64,000 nt of DNA from Acidobacteriota bacterium (GCA_040754075.1 JBFMDH010000013.1:135232-199231), one strand, 5' to 3'; positions 17,354 to 27,147 are shown, counted from the first letter of the stretch. Notes: generated by a model not told the origin, from the sequence alone. A program made the numbers and translations.

Positions 17354-19102
17354 TCAGGTTCCATATTTCGCTCGACTGAATGCACGGGCGAATTCTACCA
17401 ATTGTGTCCAATTCTGCACACGGTGGATGTCCCACCCCTGTTGATGTGCCTGCACCAGTTTTGGCGTTTGTTGCCAATCATTCCAGAGGTTCAACACAAA
17501 AGTTCCGCCACCGCGTCCATTTTCCAAAGCCATCTTCGATACCTCCCAACCGCTGTTGCCTTTTTCATCGGTATCAAACATGGTGTCAACACCATCATCC
17601 GAAATCACCAGAATATGAACCGGGCGGTCTTTGGGTTTTCGGTTTTGAAATGTCTCACGCAATAGGTGAATCGGAAATGCCGTCGCCCCGCCGATGTAAC
17701 CGGTCAGAATTTTTAATATTTCGGTTTCATCGCGAATAAAGTCTTTAGTGGTTTGAAAATCATTTTTCCCGCTCCACAAGGTCGCCTTCACACGCGAACC
17801 AACCCGCAAAGCCGATAAAGAAATAATCGCTCCAGCCAAAGTCAGGTATGACGTCGAGTATTGCGGATTGGGCATCGAACCCGAACAATCGACATATAAA
17901 TCCAAATCAATCGGGTCACGCTCCGGCATCGAACCGCTCGTCGTGCCATACAATCGTTGAACCGTGGTTACGCCGGGAATAACTTTATGGCTGATCATCG
18001 CGCTTTCCACCCAATCGACATCATCTATAGAATTGCCAATATCCCAAATATCCAGCCCTTCGATTAACGGTTCTTTCGATTCCGGCAATTCTCTGGTTGG
18101 AAATTTAATCAAGTAAGGAATAGAACGCTCGCGGTAATATTTAATGGCAATTTCCTGCTCGCTCAACTTAATCCCTAATCCCTTTAATATCTCGCCATAT
18201 TCAAAAGGTTCCCGACACTGTCCCGTTGAACCGGTATTTTGAGCGTTCGGCGCGATGGTGTTTCCCGAACCTTTGGTATCTTTATTACTTTCACTGCTGA
18301 TACCTGAAAGCTCATCATCGTACATCGGATGAATTGCGCCTTCGATTTCATCGGCGTCGATTTCTACCAGTCCATCAGGCGCTTGGCTGGAACCGGTATT
18401 CCGAATGTCGCTCCACCCTCTGAATATTTTCTGGGTTTCCTGCGCATCACTTTTCAGGAGATAATTCAGGCACAAAGCGGCAAATCGCCCTGCGCCTTTC
18501 AACCAATCCTTGGCATAGGCGCGAATCACTCGCGCGCCGAGTTGCGCATCAAGGTCGAGTTCAGGCGTAATCTCACCCGTGGCGATTGTTGCTTTCGGCA
18601 ATCCCCAGAGGTTTTCATAAATTCGCATGTATAACGTCCACAACTCATCTTTTGAATCGGTCTTTAAGGCTTTATAAACCTCGTGCATTTTCAGACCGGC
18701 GCTTCTTTGCAATCGGTCATTGATTAACAAATCCGCATAAAGATTGGCGACAAATGGCGCGTGATGTTCTTTGGATGGCAAAGCGCGGCGCATTCGCGCA
18801 AGCATACGCCCCTGATCGGATAAATCCGCCGGGCAAAAAACGTGATGCCCGATTTCATGCCCCATGATTTCGAGCGGATAATTCTGTAATTGATTGGCGA
18901 GAATTTGCGGCAGACTGACCACCACAGCATGGTCATCCAGACGAATCATTGCGAAACTGCCGGATAACCCTTCGACCTTCTCATCGGAAACATTAAAACA
19001 CCAACGCGGCTCGCGAAGTTTTGTAAAGCGACTCCACAATGCCAGCGCGTCCTGCCAACGCGCTTCCCATCGCACTTTTAAATTGTTGAGGTCGTTTTTC
19101 AA
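17354..19102 (-). CDS. VWA-domain protein with N-terminal zincin-like metallopeptidase domain
   Basis: The protein has 582 residues. The N-terminal half holds an HExxH zinc motif (HEIGH, 82-86, in MGHEIGHHVFCP), as in predicted metallopeptidases of the COG3864 type. The C-terminal third is a von Willebrand A domain with a complete MIDAS (DCSGS, near residue 408) and a GGATAFP loop. VWA proteins of this sort are the usual partners of MoxR AAA+ ATPases, which remodel or activate target enzymes. Here the MoxR gene is two genes upstream on the same strand, with a 7-bp gap to the intervening gene. Both the MIDAS and the zinc motif look intact. Substrate unknown. Confidence 0.85.
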   Translation of the reverse strand: MKNDLNNLKVRWEARWQDALALWSRFTKLREPRWCFNVSDEKVEGLSGSFAMIRLDDHAVVVSLPQILANQLQNYPLEIMGHEIGHHVFCPADLSDQGRMLARMRRALPSKEHHAPFVANLYADLLINDRLQRSAGLKMHEVYKALKTDSKDELWTLYMRIYENLWGLPKATIATGEITPELDLDAQLGARVIRAYAKDWLKGAGRFAALCLNYLLKSDAQETQKIFRGWSDIRNTGSSQAPDGLVEIDADEIEGAIHPMYDDELSGISSESNKDTKGSGNTIAPNAQNTGSTGQCREPFEYGEILKGLGIKLSEQEIAIKYYRERSIPYLIKFPTRELPESKEPLIEGLDIWDIGNSIDDVDWVESAMISHKVIPGVTTVQRLYGTTSGSMPERDPIDLDLYVDCSGSMPNPQYSTSYLTLAGAIISLSALRVGSRVKATLWSGKNDFQTTKDFIRDETEILKILTGYIGGATAFPIHLLRETFQNRKPKDRPVHILVISDDGVDTMFDTDEKGNSGWEVSKMALENGRGGGTFVLNLWNDWQQTPKLVQAHQQGWDIHRVQNWTQLVEFARAFSRAKYGT

Positions 19103-19109
19103 AAAATCA

Positions 19110-20150
19110 TCAACTCTCTTTTAACGCAATCAGGTAAATCCCGAATGAATGCGGGACAGTAACCGCAAGCGTCGTTTTATTGGCGGCAACGCTTGATGAT
19201 GAAGCGAGTTCGGGAAGGATTACCTCCTGACCGAAGCGTGTGACTTTGCCTTTTTTATCAATCTCATAATCAATCACCACTTTTTTATCTTCGTCAGGCA
19301 AATCGGTTCCTCGTTTATGCAAAGTTGCGCCGAACAAATCGGCGGTCATCAGCCAGCAATTCTGATTGTCGAATACATAAAAGTCACCGCTTGAGGTGAA
19401 GACTTCCGGCGGCGAGGTGAACAATCCGCCAAAACCGCGAAACGCGCCGACAACCGAGGCGATTCTTAGGGCTTTCGGTCGATGGTTATCGGTGCTTGCT
19501 GACCAGGGCGCAAGCCACGGGTCATTTCTCATTTTAAAAACAATCAAATCCACCGGCAGCAGATTATCTTCCGGGATACACAAAGCGCTTTTCCCGAGTT
19601 TATCATCGAGCGTCAAACAGGCATCCAGGGCGCTCTCTCTGAAATGCGCCATTCCCGAACGCCACGCTACAATCTCTCCGGCTGCTAAAAATTGAGCGAC
19701 CTCTTTGCATTTCGCGCCAATGCGAATCATTTCATCAATCCAATAGGTCGGGCGGGTTCCCAGATTGGTTGACAGGTTGTAAATTGCATTCGATACCGAG
19801 GCGACAAATAACGAAGGATTTTGAATCAGCAAATGCGGCAGTTGAATGAACAGGTGTGACCAGGCTTTAAAAAGCGCCGGATAACGGGTTTCGGTTCCAA
19901 GCAAGCCTTTGCCTAATAATTCGAGAAGAAAGTCATAAACCGTCAGGACAATCTCTTCAGTCTTTTCCCTGTCCGAACGTTCAACTGCTGCGGCAATCGG
20001 TTCAACCAGGGTTCGCAAATGAGCCAGTACAACATCGCCGTCGAGTTTCGGATAGGCGTGACGCGCATAAGCGAATTTGGTATTCAACTTTTCGCGGTTA
20101 TTTTTTAAGGTGGCGACAAATGCCGCGCTCATCCCTTCCATGTCAACCAT
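19110..20150 (-). CDS. unknown protein between MoxR and VWA genes, 346 aa
   Basis: This gene overlaps the MoxR gene by 22 bp and ends 7 bp before the VWA gene, so the three are almost certainly one unit. The N-terminal 200 residues are helical and repeat-like; the C-terminal 140 contain beta-rich sequence with a KTTLAVTVPHSFGIYL end. No known catalytic motif, signal or membrane segment is seen. ATGs at codons 1, 4 and 7 are all possible starts; GGAAGGG sits just before the third. It could be the adaptor or target-recognition part of the MoxR-VWA machine. I do not recognise the family. Confidence 0.65.
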   Translation of the reverse strand: MVDMEGMSAAFVATLKNNREKLNTKFAYARHAYPKLDGDVVLAHLRTLVEPIAAAVERSDREKTEEIVLTVYDFLLELLGKGLLGTETRYPALFKAWSHLFIQLPHLLIQNPSLFVASVSNAIYNLSTNLGTRPTYWIDEMIRIGAKCKEVAQFLAAGEIVAWRSGMAHFRESALDACLTLDDKLGKSALCIPEDNLLPVDLIVFKMRNDPWLAPWSASTDNHRPKALRIASVVGAFRGFGGLFTSPPEVFTSSGDFYVFDNQNCWLMTADLFGATLHKRGTDLPDEDKKVVIDYEIDKKGKVTRFGQEVILPELASSSSVAANKTTLAVTVPHSFGIYLIALKES

Positions 20151-21712
20151 TTCAAATAATTGGTGTAGCGTTGATGCAAATATTTCAACTTCAGAATATC
20201 GTCAAACAGATGCCCGTAGAGTTTTCGCCCTTTGCTCCATTCGGTAAGCAACCGTTCAATTTTCACCAGGCGCGCGCGCACCGCCTGTTCACTGACGCCC
20301 TCAAGCCCGGCTTCAAATTCGGCTGCGAGTTGCGCAATCGGGTCATCGCGATCCAGATTCAAGCGGTCATATTCGGCGCACGATAAATCGAAAAGCGTGC
20401 GAATCCAACCGACTTTATCGCTTCGGTAAATGGCGTTGTTGCCGGCTTCAAAATACGGCGAGTCAGGGTCTTGCACCAGTTTATCGTGCAGAACAAAGGG
20501 AATCATTTGCCGCAGGTCTTCAAATTCAACTTCGGGTTTACCGCGAAACCATGCCATCGCTTTGGCAAAGACCAGCACCGTCATCAACGAACGAACCGAT
20601 AAACCATTGCGGGTTTGACTGCCTAAATCTTTCACGCGGTCTTTGCCGGTGTCTTGCGGAATCAAATTGAAATCCAGGGCGGCGAGTTTAACCGTGTCTT
20701 TGGTTTTGTATTCCACTTGATCGGCAGCGCCGTCACAAAATTCAAAATGGCTGGAAAAAAATTCCATTCGCCGCCTGAGTGTGTCGGAGAATTTTACTTC
20801 AAGAATCTGTTGATATGCCTGATCGAGTTCCGATACATTGAAAATAATCTCTTTGGGAACGATCTCTTCGGGTCGTATGTTGTCTTCGATTCTCGTCAGC
20901 AATTCTTTAAGAAACCGGGTGTTGAAATGGAGTGCTTTTACGACAATATCAATGCGGTCGCGCAATGCTTCGATGACCTGATAGGTTCCGCCGCCTGCAT
21001 CATCATTAGCGGTTAAATACCAGGCGGCTTCCGGGCATTCATAAATCTGGTCATAAATTTCCGCATAGTTATCGCCCATCACGGTTAGCAGAGCCGATTG
21101 CGTGCGGGTTGGAATGCGATTGTATTCATCAATGATTTTCACACGCATGCTGAGCCATTTACGCCAGGCGATTTTTACATCATCCATCGTCTGAGCATTA
21201 ACCAAAGTTGAAGGCAAGGGATTGCCCAGCAAATCCGCGATGGTCATTTGTGGTTGCCCATGTTGAATGGCGCGTTTGATGTCTTTGATGGAATAGCCTG
21301 CAAGCACTCCCATCAAAATGGCGCTGGCAGTCTTTCCCCGCCCTGGCCCGCCGACAAAAAGACACCTTCGTTGCAACACCAGATTCAACAACGGCATCAA
21401 CACAAAACTCGAATAGCTTTGGTCAGAGGGCAAGATGACCCGGCTTTTTTTATCACCGAAAGTAAAGGTTTGCGGTGGACCGTCGTTATATTCGATGTCG
21501 TAATAAGGACTGATGATGGCGTGATTGACAATCCAGAAATAAGCTTGTCGCAATTTTTCATCCAAAGGGATGGCGGTTTGATTGGTCACTTCAATGGCGG
21601 TCAAGGGTCCTTCATAAAGTTCCGCGACATCAAAGCGTTTGCGAGTTTTTACGGTTTGCGGATTGGTCGGTGACTGCGAAATTTTCGTATAGGGTTTATA
21701 GTCCGGTGTCAT
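20129..21712 (-). CDS. MoxR-type AAA+ ATPase
   Basis: The protein has 527 residues. Walker A is GGPGRGKT (121-128), Walker B is VKIIDEYNR (about 194-202), and an Arg-rich sensor region (LRDRIDIVVKAL) and a lid domain follow. The N-terminal 110 residues and the C-terminal 100 residues are extensions not seen in small MoxR proteins. MoxR ATPases work with VWA proteins as chaperones or activators, for example in methanol dehydrogenase, CO dehydrogenase, nitric oxide reductase and chelatase systems. The downstream genes supply a VWA-zincin protein and, last in the run, a PQQ-type dehydrogenase. A WD40-caspase gene diverges from it across a 157-bp gap. Confidence 0.88.
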   Translation of the reverse strand: MTPDYKPYTKISQSPTNPQTVKTRKRFDVAELYEGPLTAIEVTNQTAIPLDEKLRQAYFWIVNHAIISPYYDIEYNDGPPQTFTFGDKKSRVILPSDQSYSSFVLMPLLNLVLQRRCLFVGGPGRGKTASAILMGVLAGYSIKDIKRAIQHGQPQMTIADLLGNPLPSTLVNAQTMDDVKIAWRKWLSMRVKIIDEYNRIPTRTQSALLTVMGDNYAEIYDQIYECPEAAWYLTANDDAGGGTYQVIEALRDRIDIVVKALHFNTRFLKELLTRIEDNIRPEEIVPKEIIFNVSELDQAYQQILEVKFSDTLRRRMEFFSSHFEFCDGAADQVEYKTKDTVKLAALDFNLIPQDTGKDRVKDLGSQTRNGLSVRSLMTVLVFAKAMAWFRGKPEVEFEDLRQMIPFVLHDKLVQDPDSPYFEAGNNAIYRSDKVGWIRTLFDLSCAEYDRLNLDRDDPIAQLAAEFEAGLEGVSEQAVRARLVKIERLLTEWSKGRKLYGHLFDDILKLKYLHQRYTNYLKWLTWKG

Positions 21713-21869
21713 GCGCTACGATTATCTATTCAACGTCCCGGATGTCAAGACTTGCCGCTCATAAGTTTCGCTTGCTGCCATTTGTTTATTTTAGTCGCTT
21801 CAAAGTGTGAGGGTTTTTCTATATGCTTTGTGCGTTAATAAACGTGGAACTTTGTTCAAGGAGGCGGCT

Positions 21870-24800
21870 GTGAAAGCTGGACGTTTAACCCTGATTTGTT
21901 TAACGGGTCTCTTGTTTTGTCTCGTCAGCTTAACCCGTGTTCAATCCTTTACAGCGCAACGCGGAAAATCCACACCGCAAAAAAAACAAACACAACCGAA
22001 AGTTAAACCGAAACCCAAACCGAATAGCAATAAACCGCTGACGCCTCCAAAAACCAATGCATCTTCGCAAGGCAATCAACGATTGATGCCGGAAAAACCT
22101 GAGCTAGTCATCCAAAACGGTCACGCCGATACGGTGCGTTTCGTTGCCTTCAGCCCGGATGGGGAATTCATTGCTTCAGCAAGCAGCGACAAAACCGTTC
22201 GTTTGTGGGATGCAACGAATCAAAAGCTGATTCGCCAATTTGAAGGTCATTACGATAACGTGACCTCCCTGGCGTTCAGTCCCGATTCCAAAACCCTGGC
22301 ATCCGCAGGGCTTGACCGCACGATTAAAATTTGGGATTTGAGCAGCGGAAAACTTATCCGCAACCTGCAAGGGCATGATGATGACGTAAACAGTTTGGCT
22401 TTTTCTGCGGACGGGAAAACCCTTGCATCCGGCAGCAAAGACCGCACGATTAATTTATGGGACACCAAAACCGGAGAGTTGATTCACACCATTGAAATTC
22501 ATACCTCAAGCGTTCGTTCAATCGCTTTTTCACCCGATGGTAAAACCGTTTTTGCGGGATGTGATGATGGCGCAATAAAATTATTCGATGCCGAAGAAGG
22601 ACATTTGCAGCGAACCTTCACTGGTCACACCGGCGAAATTCGGGCAATCGCGATCAGCAGTGACGCCATGAAGCTGGTTTCGGCGAGTATGGATAAGACC
22701 GCGCGGGTTTGGGACGTTCAATCAGGAAACCTGCTGCAAATTCTCAAAGGGCATTCAAGCGGACTCACTGCTGCGCTGTTTACCAATGACCGGAATGCCA
22801 TCATCACCGCGAGTCAGGATAAGACGGTTAAAATCTGGAATGCCGGAACCGGCAAAACCCTGCGAACGCTTGATAATATTCCCTTTCCGGTCAATTCGAT
22901 TGCCTTGAAATCCGATGATGAACGATTAGCCGTCGCAAGTTATAAAAATATTTATTTATTCGATGTCACAACCGGCAAGTCAATCGGCAACCTCGAAGGC
23001 CATTCTTATGAAGTCAACGCCGTTGCCATCAGTTCTGATAACCAGACCGTCGCTTCCAGCAATTCTAAATCCATCAAGCTCTGGGATATTTATATCGGGC
23101 GATTAGTTCGGACATTGGAAGGTCATTCATCCGAAGTCAGCGCCCTGGCATTTCATCCCGATGGAAAAATTCTGGCATCCGGCAGTTGGGATAAAACCAT
23201 TAAACTTTGGGACACCGATAAAAACAAATTGCTGCGCACTTTCAAAGGCTTTGAAGCCGAAATCCGCTGCCTGGTTTTCAGCCCGAATGGCAAGATGATT
23301 GCAATTGGAAGCGAAGACCGAACCATCAAACTGCTCGATGTCGCCAGCGGAAAAATTATCAAAACCTTTACCGGTCATCATAGCCTCACATCAACTGTCG
23401 CTATCGCACCCGATAATTTAACGCTTGCCTCTGGCAGTGCCGATACCGACATCAGGATTTGGGACATCGCAACCGGACAAACCATTCGTATATTGAAAGG
23501 GCACGAAGCGCAAATTCATTCGATTGCGTATAGCCCGGATGGCAAGCGGTTGGTTTCCGGCAGTGCCGATAAGACCACGAAAATCTGGAATACGGAAACC
23601 GGTGAAATCATCAGGGAGTTCAAAAGCACTTATGACGTGCTGAGTGTCGCGGTGAGTCCTGATGGAAAAGTCATCGCTTCAGGGGGATTTGAAAAAGCCA
23701 TTAAACTCTGGGATGCGACGAGCGGAAAACTGATTCACACCTTAAACGGTCACGCGGGACCGGTTGCCGCGCTCGCGTTTAGTGCCAACCAGCGAATTCT
23801 GGTTTCAGGAAGTTGGGACACCACAACCAGAGTATGGTGGACAGAATACGGCAAACTGATTTCAACCTTTCTGGCATTCAAAGACCAAAACTGGATTGCT
23901 TTTACCCCGGATGGTTATTATGACGGGTCGCAAGACAGCGCCCTTTACATCAACTGGCGCATCGGTTCACTGGTTTTTGATTTCGATCAATTGTTTGACC
24001 GCTTCTATAAACCCGAAATCATTTCGCAAAATTTGCAGGCAGCCAAAACCACATCACCGGTCGATTCGATCACCAAAGGATTTGCGCCACCGCCGGAAGT
24101 AAAAATCCTATCGCCCCGAATTAATGAAACGTTTACGACTCCCGAAGTTGAGGTGCAGGTCGAAGCCAAAGATAACGGCGGCGGCATCGGGGAAATCCGT
24201 CTATTTCAAAATGAAAAACTGGTAAATCCCCTTGAGCGCAGTATTAAAATTGCCACGCAAAAAAACTCGCTATTAACTTTTAAGGTATTGCTCACCGAAG
24301 GCGATAACCTCTTTAAAGCGGTTGCCTTGAGCAAAGATCATACGGAAAGCAAACCTTATCAAATCAATGTCAAACTGAATGCTCCCGAAAAAGCCATTGC
24401 TTTGCATCTGCTGGTTGTCGGCATCAATCACTATAAAAATTCGGCTTTGAATTTGAATTATGCCAAAGTTGATGCCTCGGGGATTGCCGAATTTTTTCAA
24501 CGCAACAGCAAAACCTTATTTCGCCAGGTGAATACCGCAACCCTATTCGATGAGGAAGCCACCAAAGAAAATATTGGCAAAGCTTTTCAATCCATAATTC
24601 AAGCCGCTGAGCCTCAGGATGTGGTCATCATTTATTTCGCTGGTCATGGCGATAGTCGCGGCAACCAATGGTATTTCATTCCTTACGAGATAACCCAGCC
24701 TGAACGGGATGAAATTTTAACCAAACAAGGTCTTTCATCTACGACCTTGTCTGATTGGCTGGTCAAATTACGTTCCCAGAAAGTTTTGCTGTTGTTGGAT

Positions 24801-25148
24801 TCTTGCAAATCAGGAACTGCTGTAACTGCTTTTCGTGGATACGAAGATCGCAAGGCGCTCGCACAGTTAGCGCGGTCGGTTGGAATACATATCATTGCGG
24901 CTTCCACATCCGACCAACTTGCAGCCGAGGTAGAGGAACTCGGTCACGGGGTGTTCACCTACCTGTTGCTCAGAGGATTAAACGGAGAGGCAACCATTGG
25001 TCAGGCGAATCGGGCGATTACGGTTCGCGGTTTACTGGCTTACGTTGAAGACCAATTGCCGGAAATCTCCAAAAAATATAAAACCCAGACACAGTATCCC
25101 GTGAGTTCTTCAAAGGGCATGGATTTCCCGGTTGCCCTATCAAGGTAA
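21870..25148 (+). CDS. secreted 14-repeat WD40 protein with C-terminal caspase-like peptidase
   Basis: I start at GTG 21870 because AAGGAGG lies 5 bp upstream; a GTG 21 codons earlier lacks such a site. The N-terminus is then a signal sequence (VKAGRLTLICLTGLLF...) followed by a Lys/Pro/Gln-rich linker. Fourteen WD40 repeats follow, enough for two seven-bladed propellers. After a YYDGSQD-containing linker and a beta-sandwich-like region comes a C14 caspase domain with catalytic His in YFAGHGD and Cys in LLDSCKSG. Prokaryotic WD40-caspases are thought to cleave proteins after a signal sensed by the propeller. Export to the periplasm, divergence from a MoxR-VWA operon and the lack of a nearby toxin are notable. 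Confidence 0.9.
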   Translation: MKAGRLTLICLTGLLFCLVSLTRVQSFTAQRGKSTPQKKQTQPKVKPKPKPNSNKPLTPPKTNASSQGNQRLMPEKPELVIQNGHADTVRFVAFSPDGEFIASASSDKTVRLWDATNQKLIRQFEGHYDNVTSLAFSPDSKTLASAGLDRTIKIWDLSSGKLIRNLQGHDDDVNSLAFSADGKTLASGSKDRTINLWDTKTGELIHTIEIHTSSVRSIAFSPDGKTVFAGCDDGAIKLFDAEEGHLQRTFTGHTGEIRAIAISSDAMKLVSASMDKTARVWDVQSGNLLQILKGHSSGLTAALFTNDRNAIITASQDKTVKIWNAGTGKTLRTLDNIPFPVNSIALKSDDERLAVASYKNIYLFDVTTGKSIGNLEGHSYEVNAVAISSDNQTVASSNSKSIKLWDIYIGRLVRTLEGHSSEVSALAFHPDGKILASGSWDKTIKLWDTDKNKLLRTFKGFEAEIRCLVFSPNGKMIAIGSEDRTIKLLDVASGKIIKTFTGHHSLTSTVAIAPDNLTLASGSADTDIRIWDIATGQTIRILKGHEAQIHSIAYSPDGKRLVSGSADKTTKIWNTETGEIIREFKSTYDVLSVAVSPDGKVIASGGFEKAIKLWDATSGKLIHTLNGHAGPVAALAFSANQRILVSGSWDTTTRVWWTEYGKLISTFLAFKDQNWIAFTPDGYYDGSQDSALYINWRIGSLVFDFDQLFDRFYKPEIISQNLQAAKTTSPVDSITKGFAPPPEVKILSPRINETFTTPEVEVQVEAKDNGGGIGEIRLFQNEKLVNPLERSIKIATQKNSLLTFKVLLTEGDNLFKAVALSKDHTESKPYQINVKLNAPEKAIALHLLVVGINHYKNSALNLNYAKVDASGIAEFFQRNSKTLFRQVNTATLFDEEATKENIGKAFQSIIQAAEPQDVVIIYFAGHGDSRGNQWYFIPYEITQPERDEILTKQGLSSTTLSDWLVKLRSQKVLLLLDSCKSGTAVTAFRGYEDRKALAQLARSVGIHIIAASTSDQLAAEVEELGHGVFTYLLLRGLNGEATIGQANRAITVRGLLAYVEDQLPEISKKYKTQTQYPVSSSKGMDFPVALSR

Positions 25149-25266
25149 CTGCCATTGAAAATGGGCAGGGTTGATTCTGAATAAATTTCAAAATTTTCTT
25201 CACTAAATCAGATTTTATCTGTAGTATTGCGCTGAAAAATCCCTGAAAAATGGAATAAAAAAGTAC

Positions 25267-25310
25267 AGGCTCAAAGCCGACGCCTTGGAAAGCTTTGTGG
25301 CTTTGAGCCT
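25267..25310 (+). terminator. hairpin after the WD40-caspase gene
   Basis: A perfect 12-bp stem (25267-25278 with 25299-25310, sequence GGCTCAAAGCC and complement) with a 20-nt loop is followed by TTTT. It lies 118 bp after the WD40-caspase stop and is the only terminator-like element there. An imperfect second hairpin follows at about 25316-25349. Together they may be a leader of the next gene instead. Confidence 0.5.
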
Positions 25311-25430
25311 TTTGGAGACTAAAACACAACTGGTGTGCTTTCGTCTTATCGTTTTTATAGACGTTTTAAACTGAGAAAAAGTCACAAAAAATTTTAAGTA
25401 AAAAACGGCTATACGGCACAGCGGGGTGGT

Positions 25431-25457
25431 CTCCAATGAAACTTCACTTAATTGGAG
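25431..25457 (+). promoter_or_regulatory. hairpin covering the ribosome site of the 25467 gene
   Basis: CTCCAAT (25431-25437) and ATTGGAG (25451-25457) pair over 7 bp with a 13-nt loop. The GGAG in the right arm is the Shine-Dalgarno of the gene starting at 25467 (9-bp spacing). The fold would hide it, so translation may depend on opening of the stem. No upstream ligand domain that I know is recognisable. Confidence 0.4.
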
Positions 25458-25466
25458 AAATGGTAG

Positions 25467-27086
25467 ATGGTGCCAACGGTTCGCAGTGCCTCAACTCAAT
25501 ATCTTTATCCCTTTGCGCGTTTGAGCCTTGCAAAGGCTTTTTCAAAATCGGGGTTCTATTTTTGTCTATTCCTCCTGCTCTATATGCTGACGCCCACAGC
25601 AAACTACTTCTGGGATGGCATCACCTTCGCTTTGCAAATCGAAAAGGTTGCAAACCAGCACACCAATTTCGATTTGTTGTTCCATCAAAATCATCTTTTA
25701 TACAATGCCTTGGGATACCTGGTTTACTATCTGGTTTTCGCAATCGGGATAAAAATCAAAGTTTTATATCTGCTGCAATTTATCAATATGATCATTGCAG
25801 CCTGTGGAGTAGCCACCCTTTATTCAATTATCAAGCCACTGACCAATAATTATATTGCAGCAGTGACCGCCACTTTTTTCGGAACTACAGCAACCTGGTG
25901 GAAACTATCTACGGATGCTGATGCTTATATTTTATCGGTAGTCTTGCTGATTTTATGTCTAAAAAATTTGCTCGGTGAATTGCCAAATTCGGTATTGAGC
26001 GGAATACTTTTCGCACTGGCGATGCTAATCCATGAATTATCGTCGTTGTTTTTTTTCGCCGGACTGGCAATTATTTTCACCCATCCACATATTGAGAAAA
26101 AATTAAAATTCTCCCTTACCTTCTCCACACTCTCAGTTGGATTAACCATATCGGTATATTATCTGGTTGCCATAACCATGCACGGAATTACCTCACCTGG
26201 CGAGTTAATCGAATGGGTTACGACAAATCCGAGTATGATTACTCCCGAAAATAATCCCATACCGGGAATTTGGATGACCCCAAACTCCAATTTGCGCTTA
26301 ATCGTCGGGCATAGCTTCAAGCTCTTTTTGGCGAAATCAACCGGGTTGGCGCTGGGGACAGCAATAATCACAGGAATTGTCGGGATCGTTCTGGCAGCAA
26401 AAATGTTTCAATCTTCCGGGCTTGCAGGTTGTTGGAAAATCATTCGTCACTTCCCTAAACGCCTGGTTGGCGACGAGCGGCGATTATTCATCATCATCAC
26501 ATTCTGGATAATTCCTTATTTAATCTTTCTATTGTTTTTTGAACCGATGGATGAAAATTTACGGTTGTTTTACCTACCGGCAATAGCACTGGCACTTGCG
26601 CTGGTTCTTAAACCAAACCAATCCCAACCGGCAAATTCCAACGCCACTTTCCCTTTGCGGTATAAAGACCTGCGCGTCGCAGCCTTATCGGTGAGCCTGC
26701 TGGCGCTGTTCAACACTGCTTTTTTCATACTCCCCAATCATCACCCCGAAGCCAATCCGTTAATTGCCGAAGCTCGAAACACCGCAGCAATCTGGCACAA
26801 AAACGCCATTATTTATTTTGCTGACCGCGAAGAGGTCGATACAACCTTTCAGTATTTCAACGATCAACCGCTATGGAAAAAAATGCCCAAGGGAAGTTTT
26901 GCGAAAATCATCACAGAAATTGATCAGGCGATTTTAAACGGGAAAGAGGTTTGGCTGAATAAGGGCGCTATAAAAGATGCCGACCAGCTTTTTGAACATT
27001 ATGAAAGTGGAGACCATCTCGAAGTAGTTGCTGATTATGCATGGGGGAAGTATATTCGATTAATTCCCAAACCATTAACGCCCTAA
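25467..27086 (+). CDS. polytopic membrane protein, possible GT-C-fold glycosyltransferase
   Basis: This 539-residue protein has about ten hydrophobic segments between residues 25 and 420 and a soluble C-terminal tail of about 110 residues. A conserved-looking acidic/His loop follows the first helix (NYFWDGITFALQIEK ... FHQNHLLYN), as in GT-C-fold dolichol/undecaprenyl-phosphate-sugar transferases of the PMT/ArnT type, where an acidic residue in the first loop is catalytic. The family call is tentative. ATG 25467 has a GGAG site 9 bp upstream within a hairpin. It stands alone, followed by a strong bidirectional terminator. Confidence 0.6.
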   Translation: MVPTVRSASTQYLYPFARLSLAKAFSKSGFYFCLFLLLYMLTPTANYFWDGITFALQIEKVANQHTNFDLLFHQNHLLYNALGYLVYYLVFAIGIKIKVLYLLQFINMIIAACGVATLYSIIKPLTNNYIAAVTATFFGTTATWWKLSTDADAYILSVVLLILCLKNLLGELPNSVLSGILFALAMLIHELSSLFFFAGLAIIFTHPHIEKKLKFSLTFSTLSVGLTISVYYLVAITMHGITSPGELIEWVTTNPSMITPENNPIPGIWMTPNSNLRLIVGHSFKLFLAKSTGLALGTAIITGIVGIVLAAKMFQSSGLAGCWKIIRHFPKRLVGDERRLFIIITFWIIPYLIFLLFFEPMDENLRLFYLPAIALALALVLKPNQSQPANSNATFPLRYKDLRVAALSVSLLALFNTAFFILPNHHPEANPLIAEARNTAAIWHKNAIIYFADREEVDTTFQYFNDQPLWKKMPKGSFAKIITEIDQAILNGKEVWLNKGAIKDADQLFEHYESGDHLEVVADYAWGKYIRLIPKPLTP

Positions 27087-27092
27087 GAGATT

Positions 27093-27130
27093 AATAAAAA
27101 CGGGCAAACCATATTGTGCCCGTTTTTATT
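27093..27130. terminator. bidirectional rho-independent terminator
   Basis: A perfect 14-bp stem (27093-27106 with 27117-27130; core ACGGGCA/TGCCCGT) with a 10-nt loop has an A-run on the left and a T-run on the right, so it works on both strands. It lies between convergent genes ending at 27086 (plus) and 27148 (minus). Confidence 0.9.
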
Positions 27131-27147
27131 GACTCAAACTTTGTCGC

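Noticed and set aside
21807..21869. Longer start for the WD40-caspase
   Set aside because: AAGGAGG 5 bp before GTG 21870 and the signal sequence starting there favour the shorter form.
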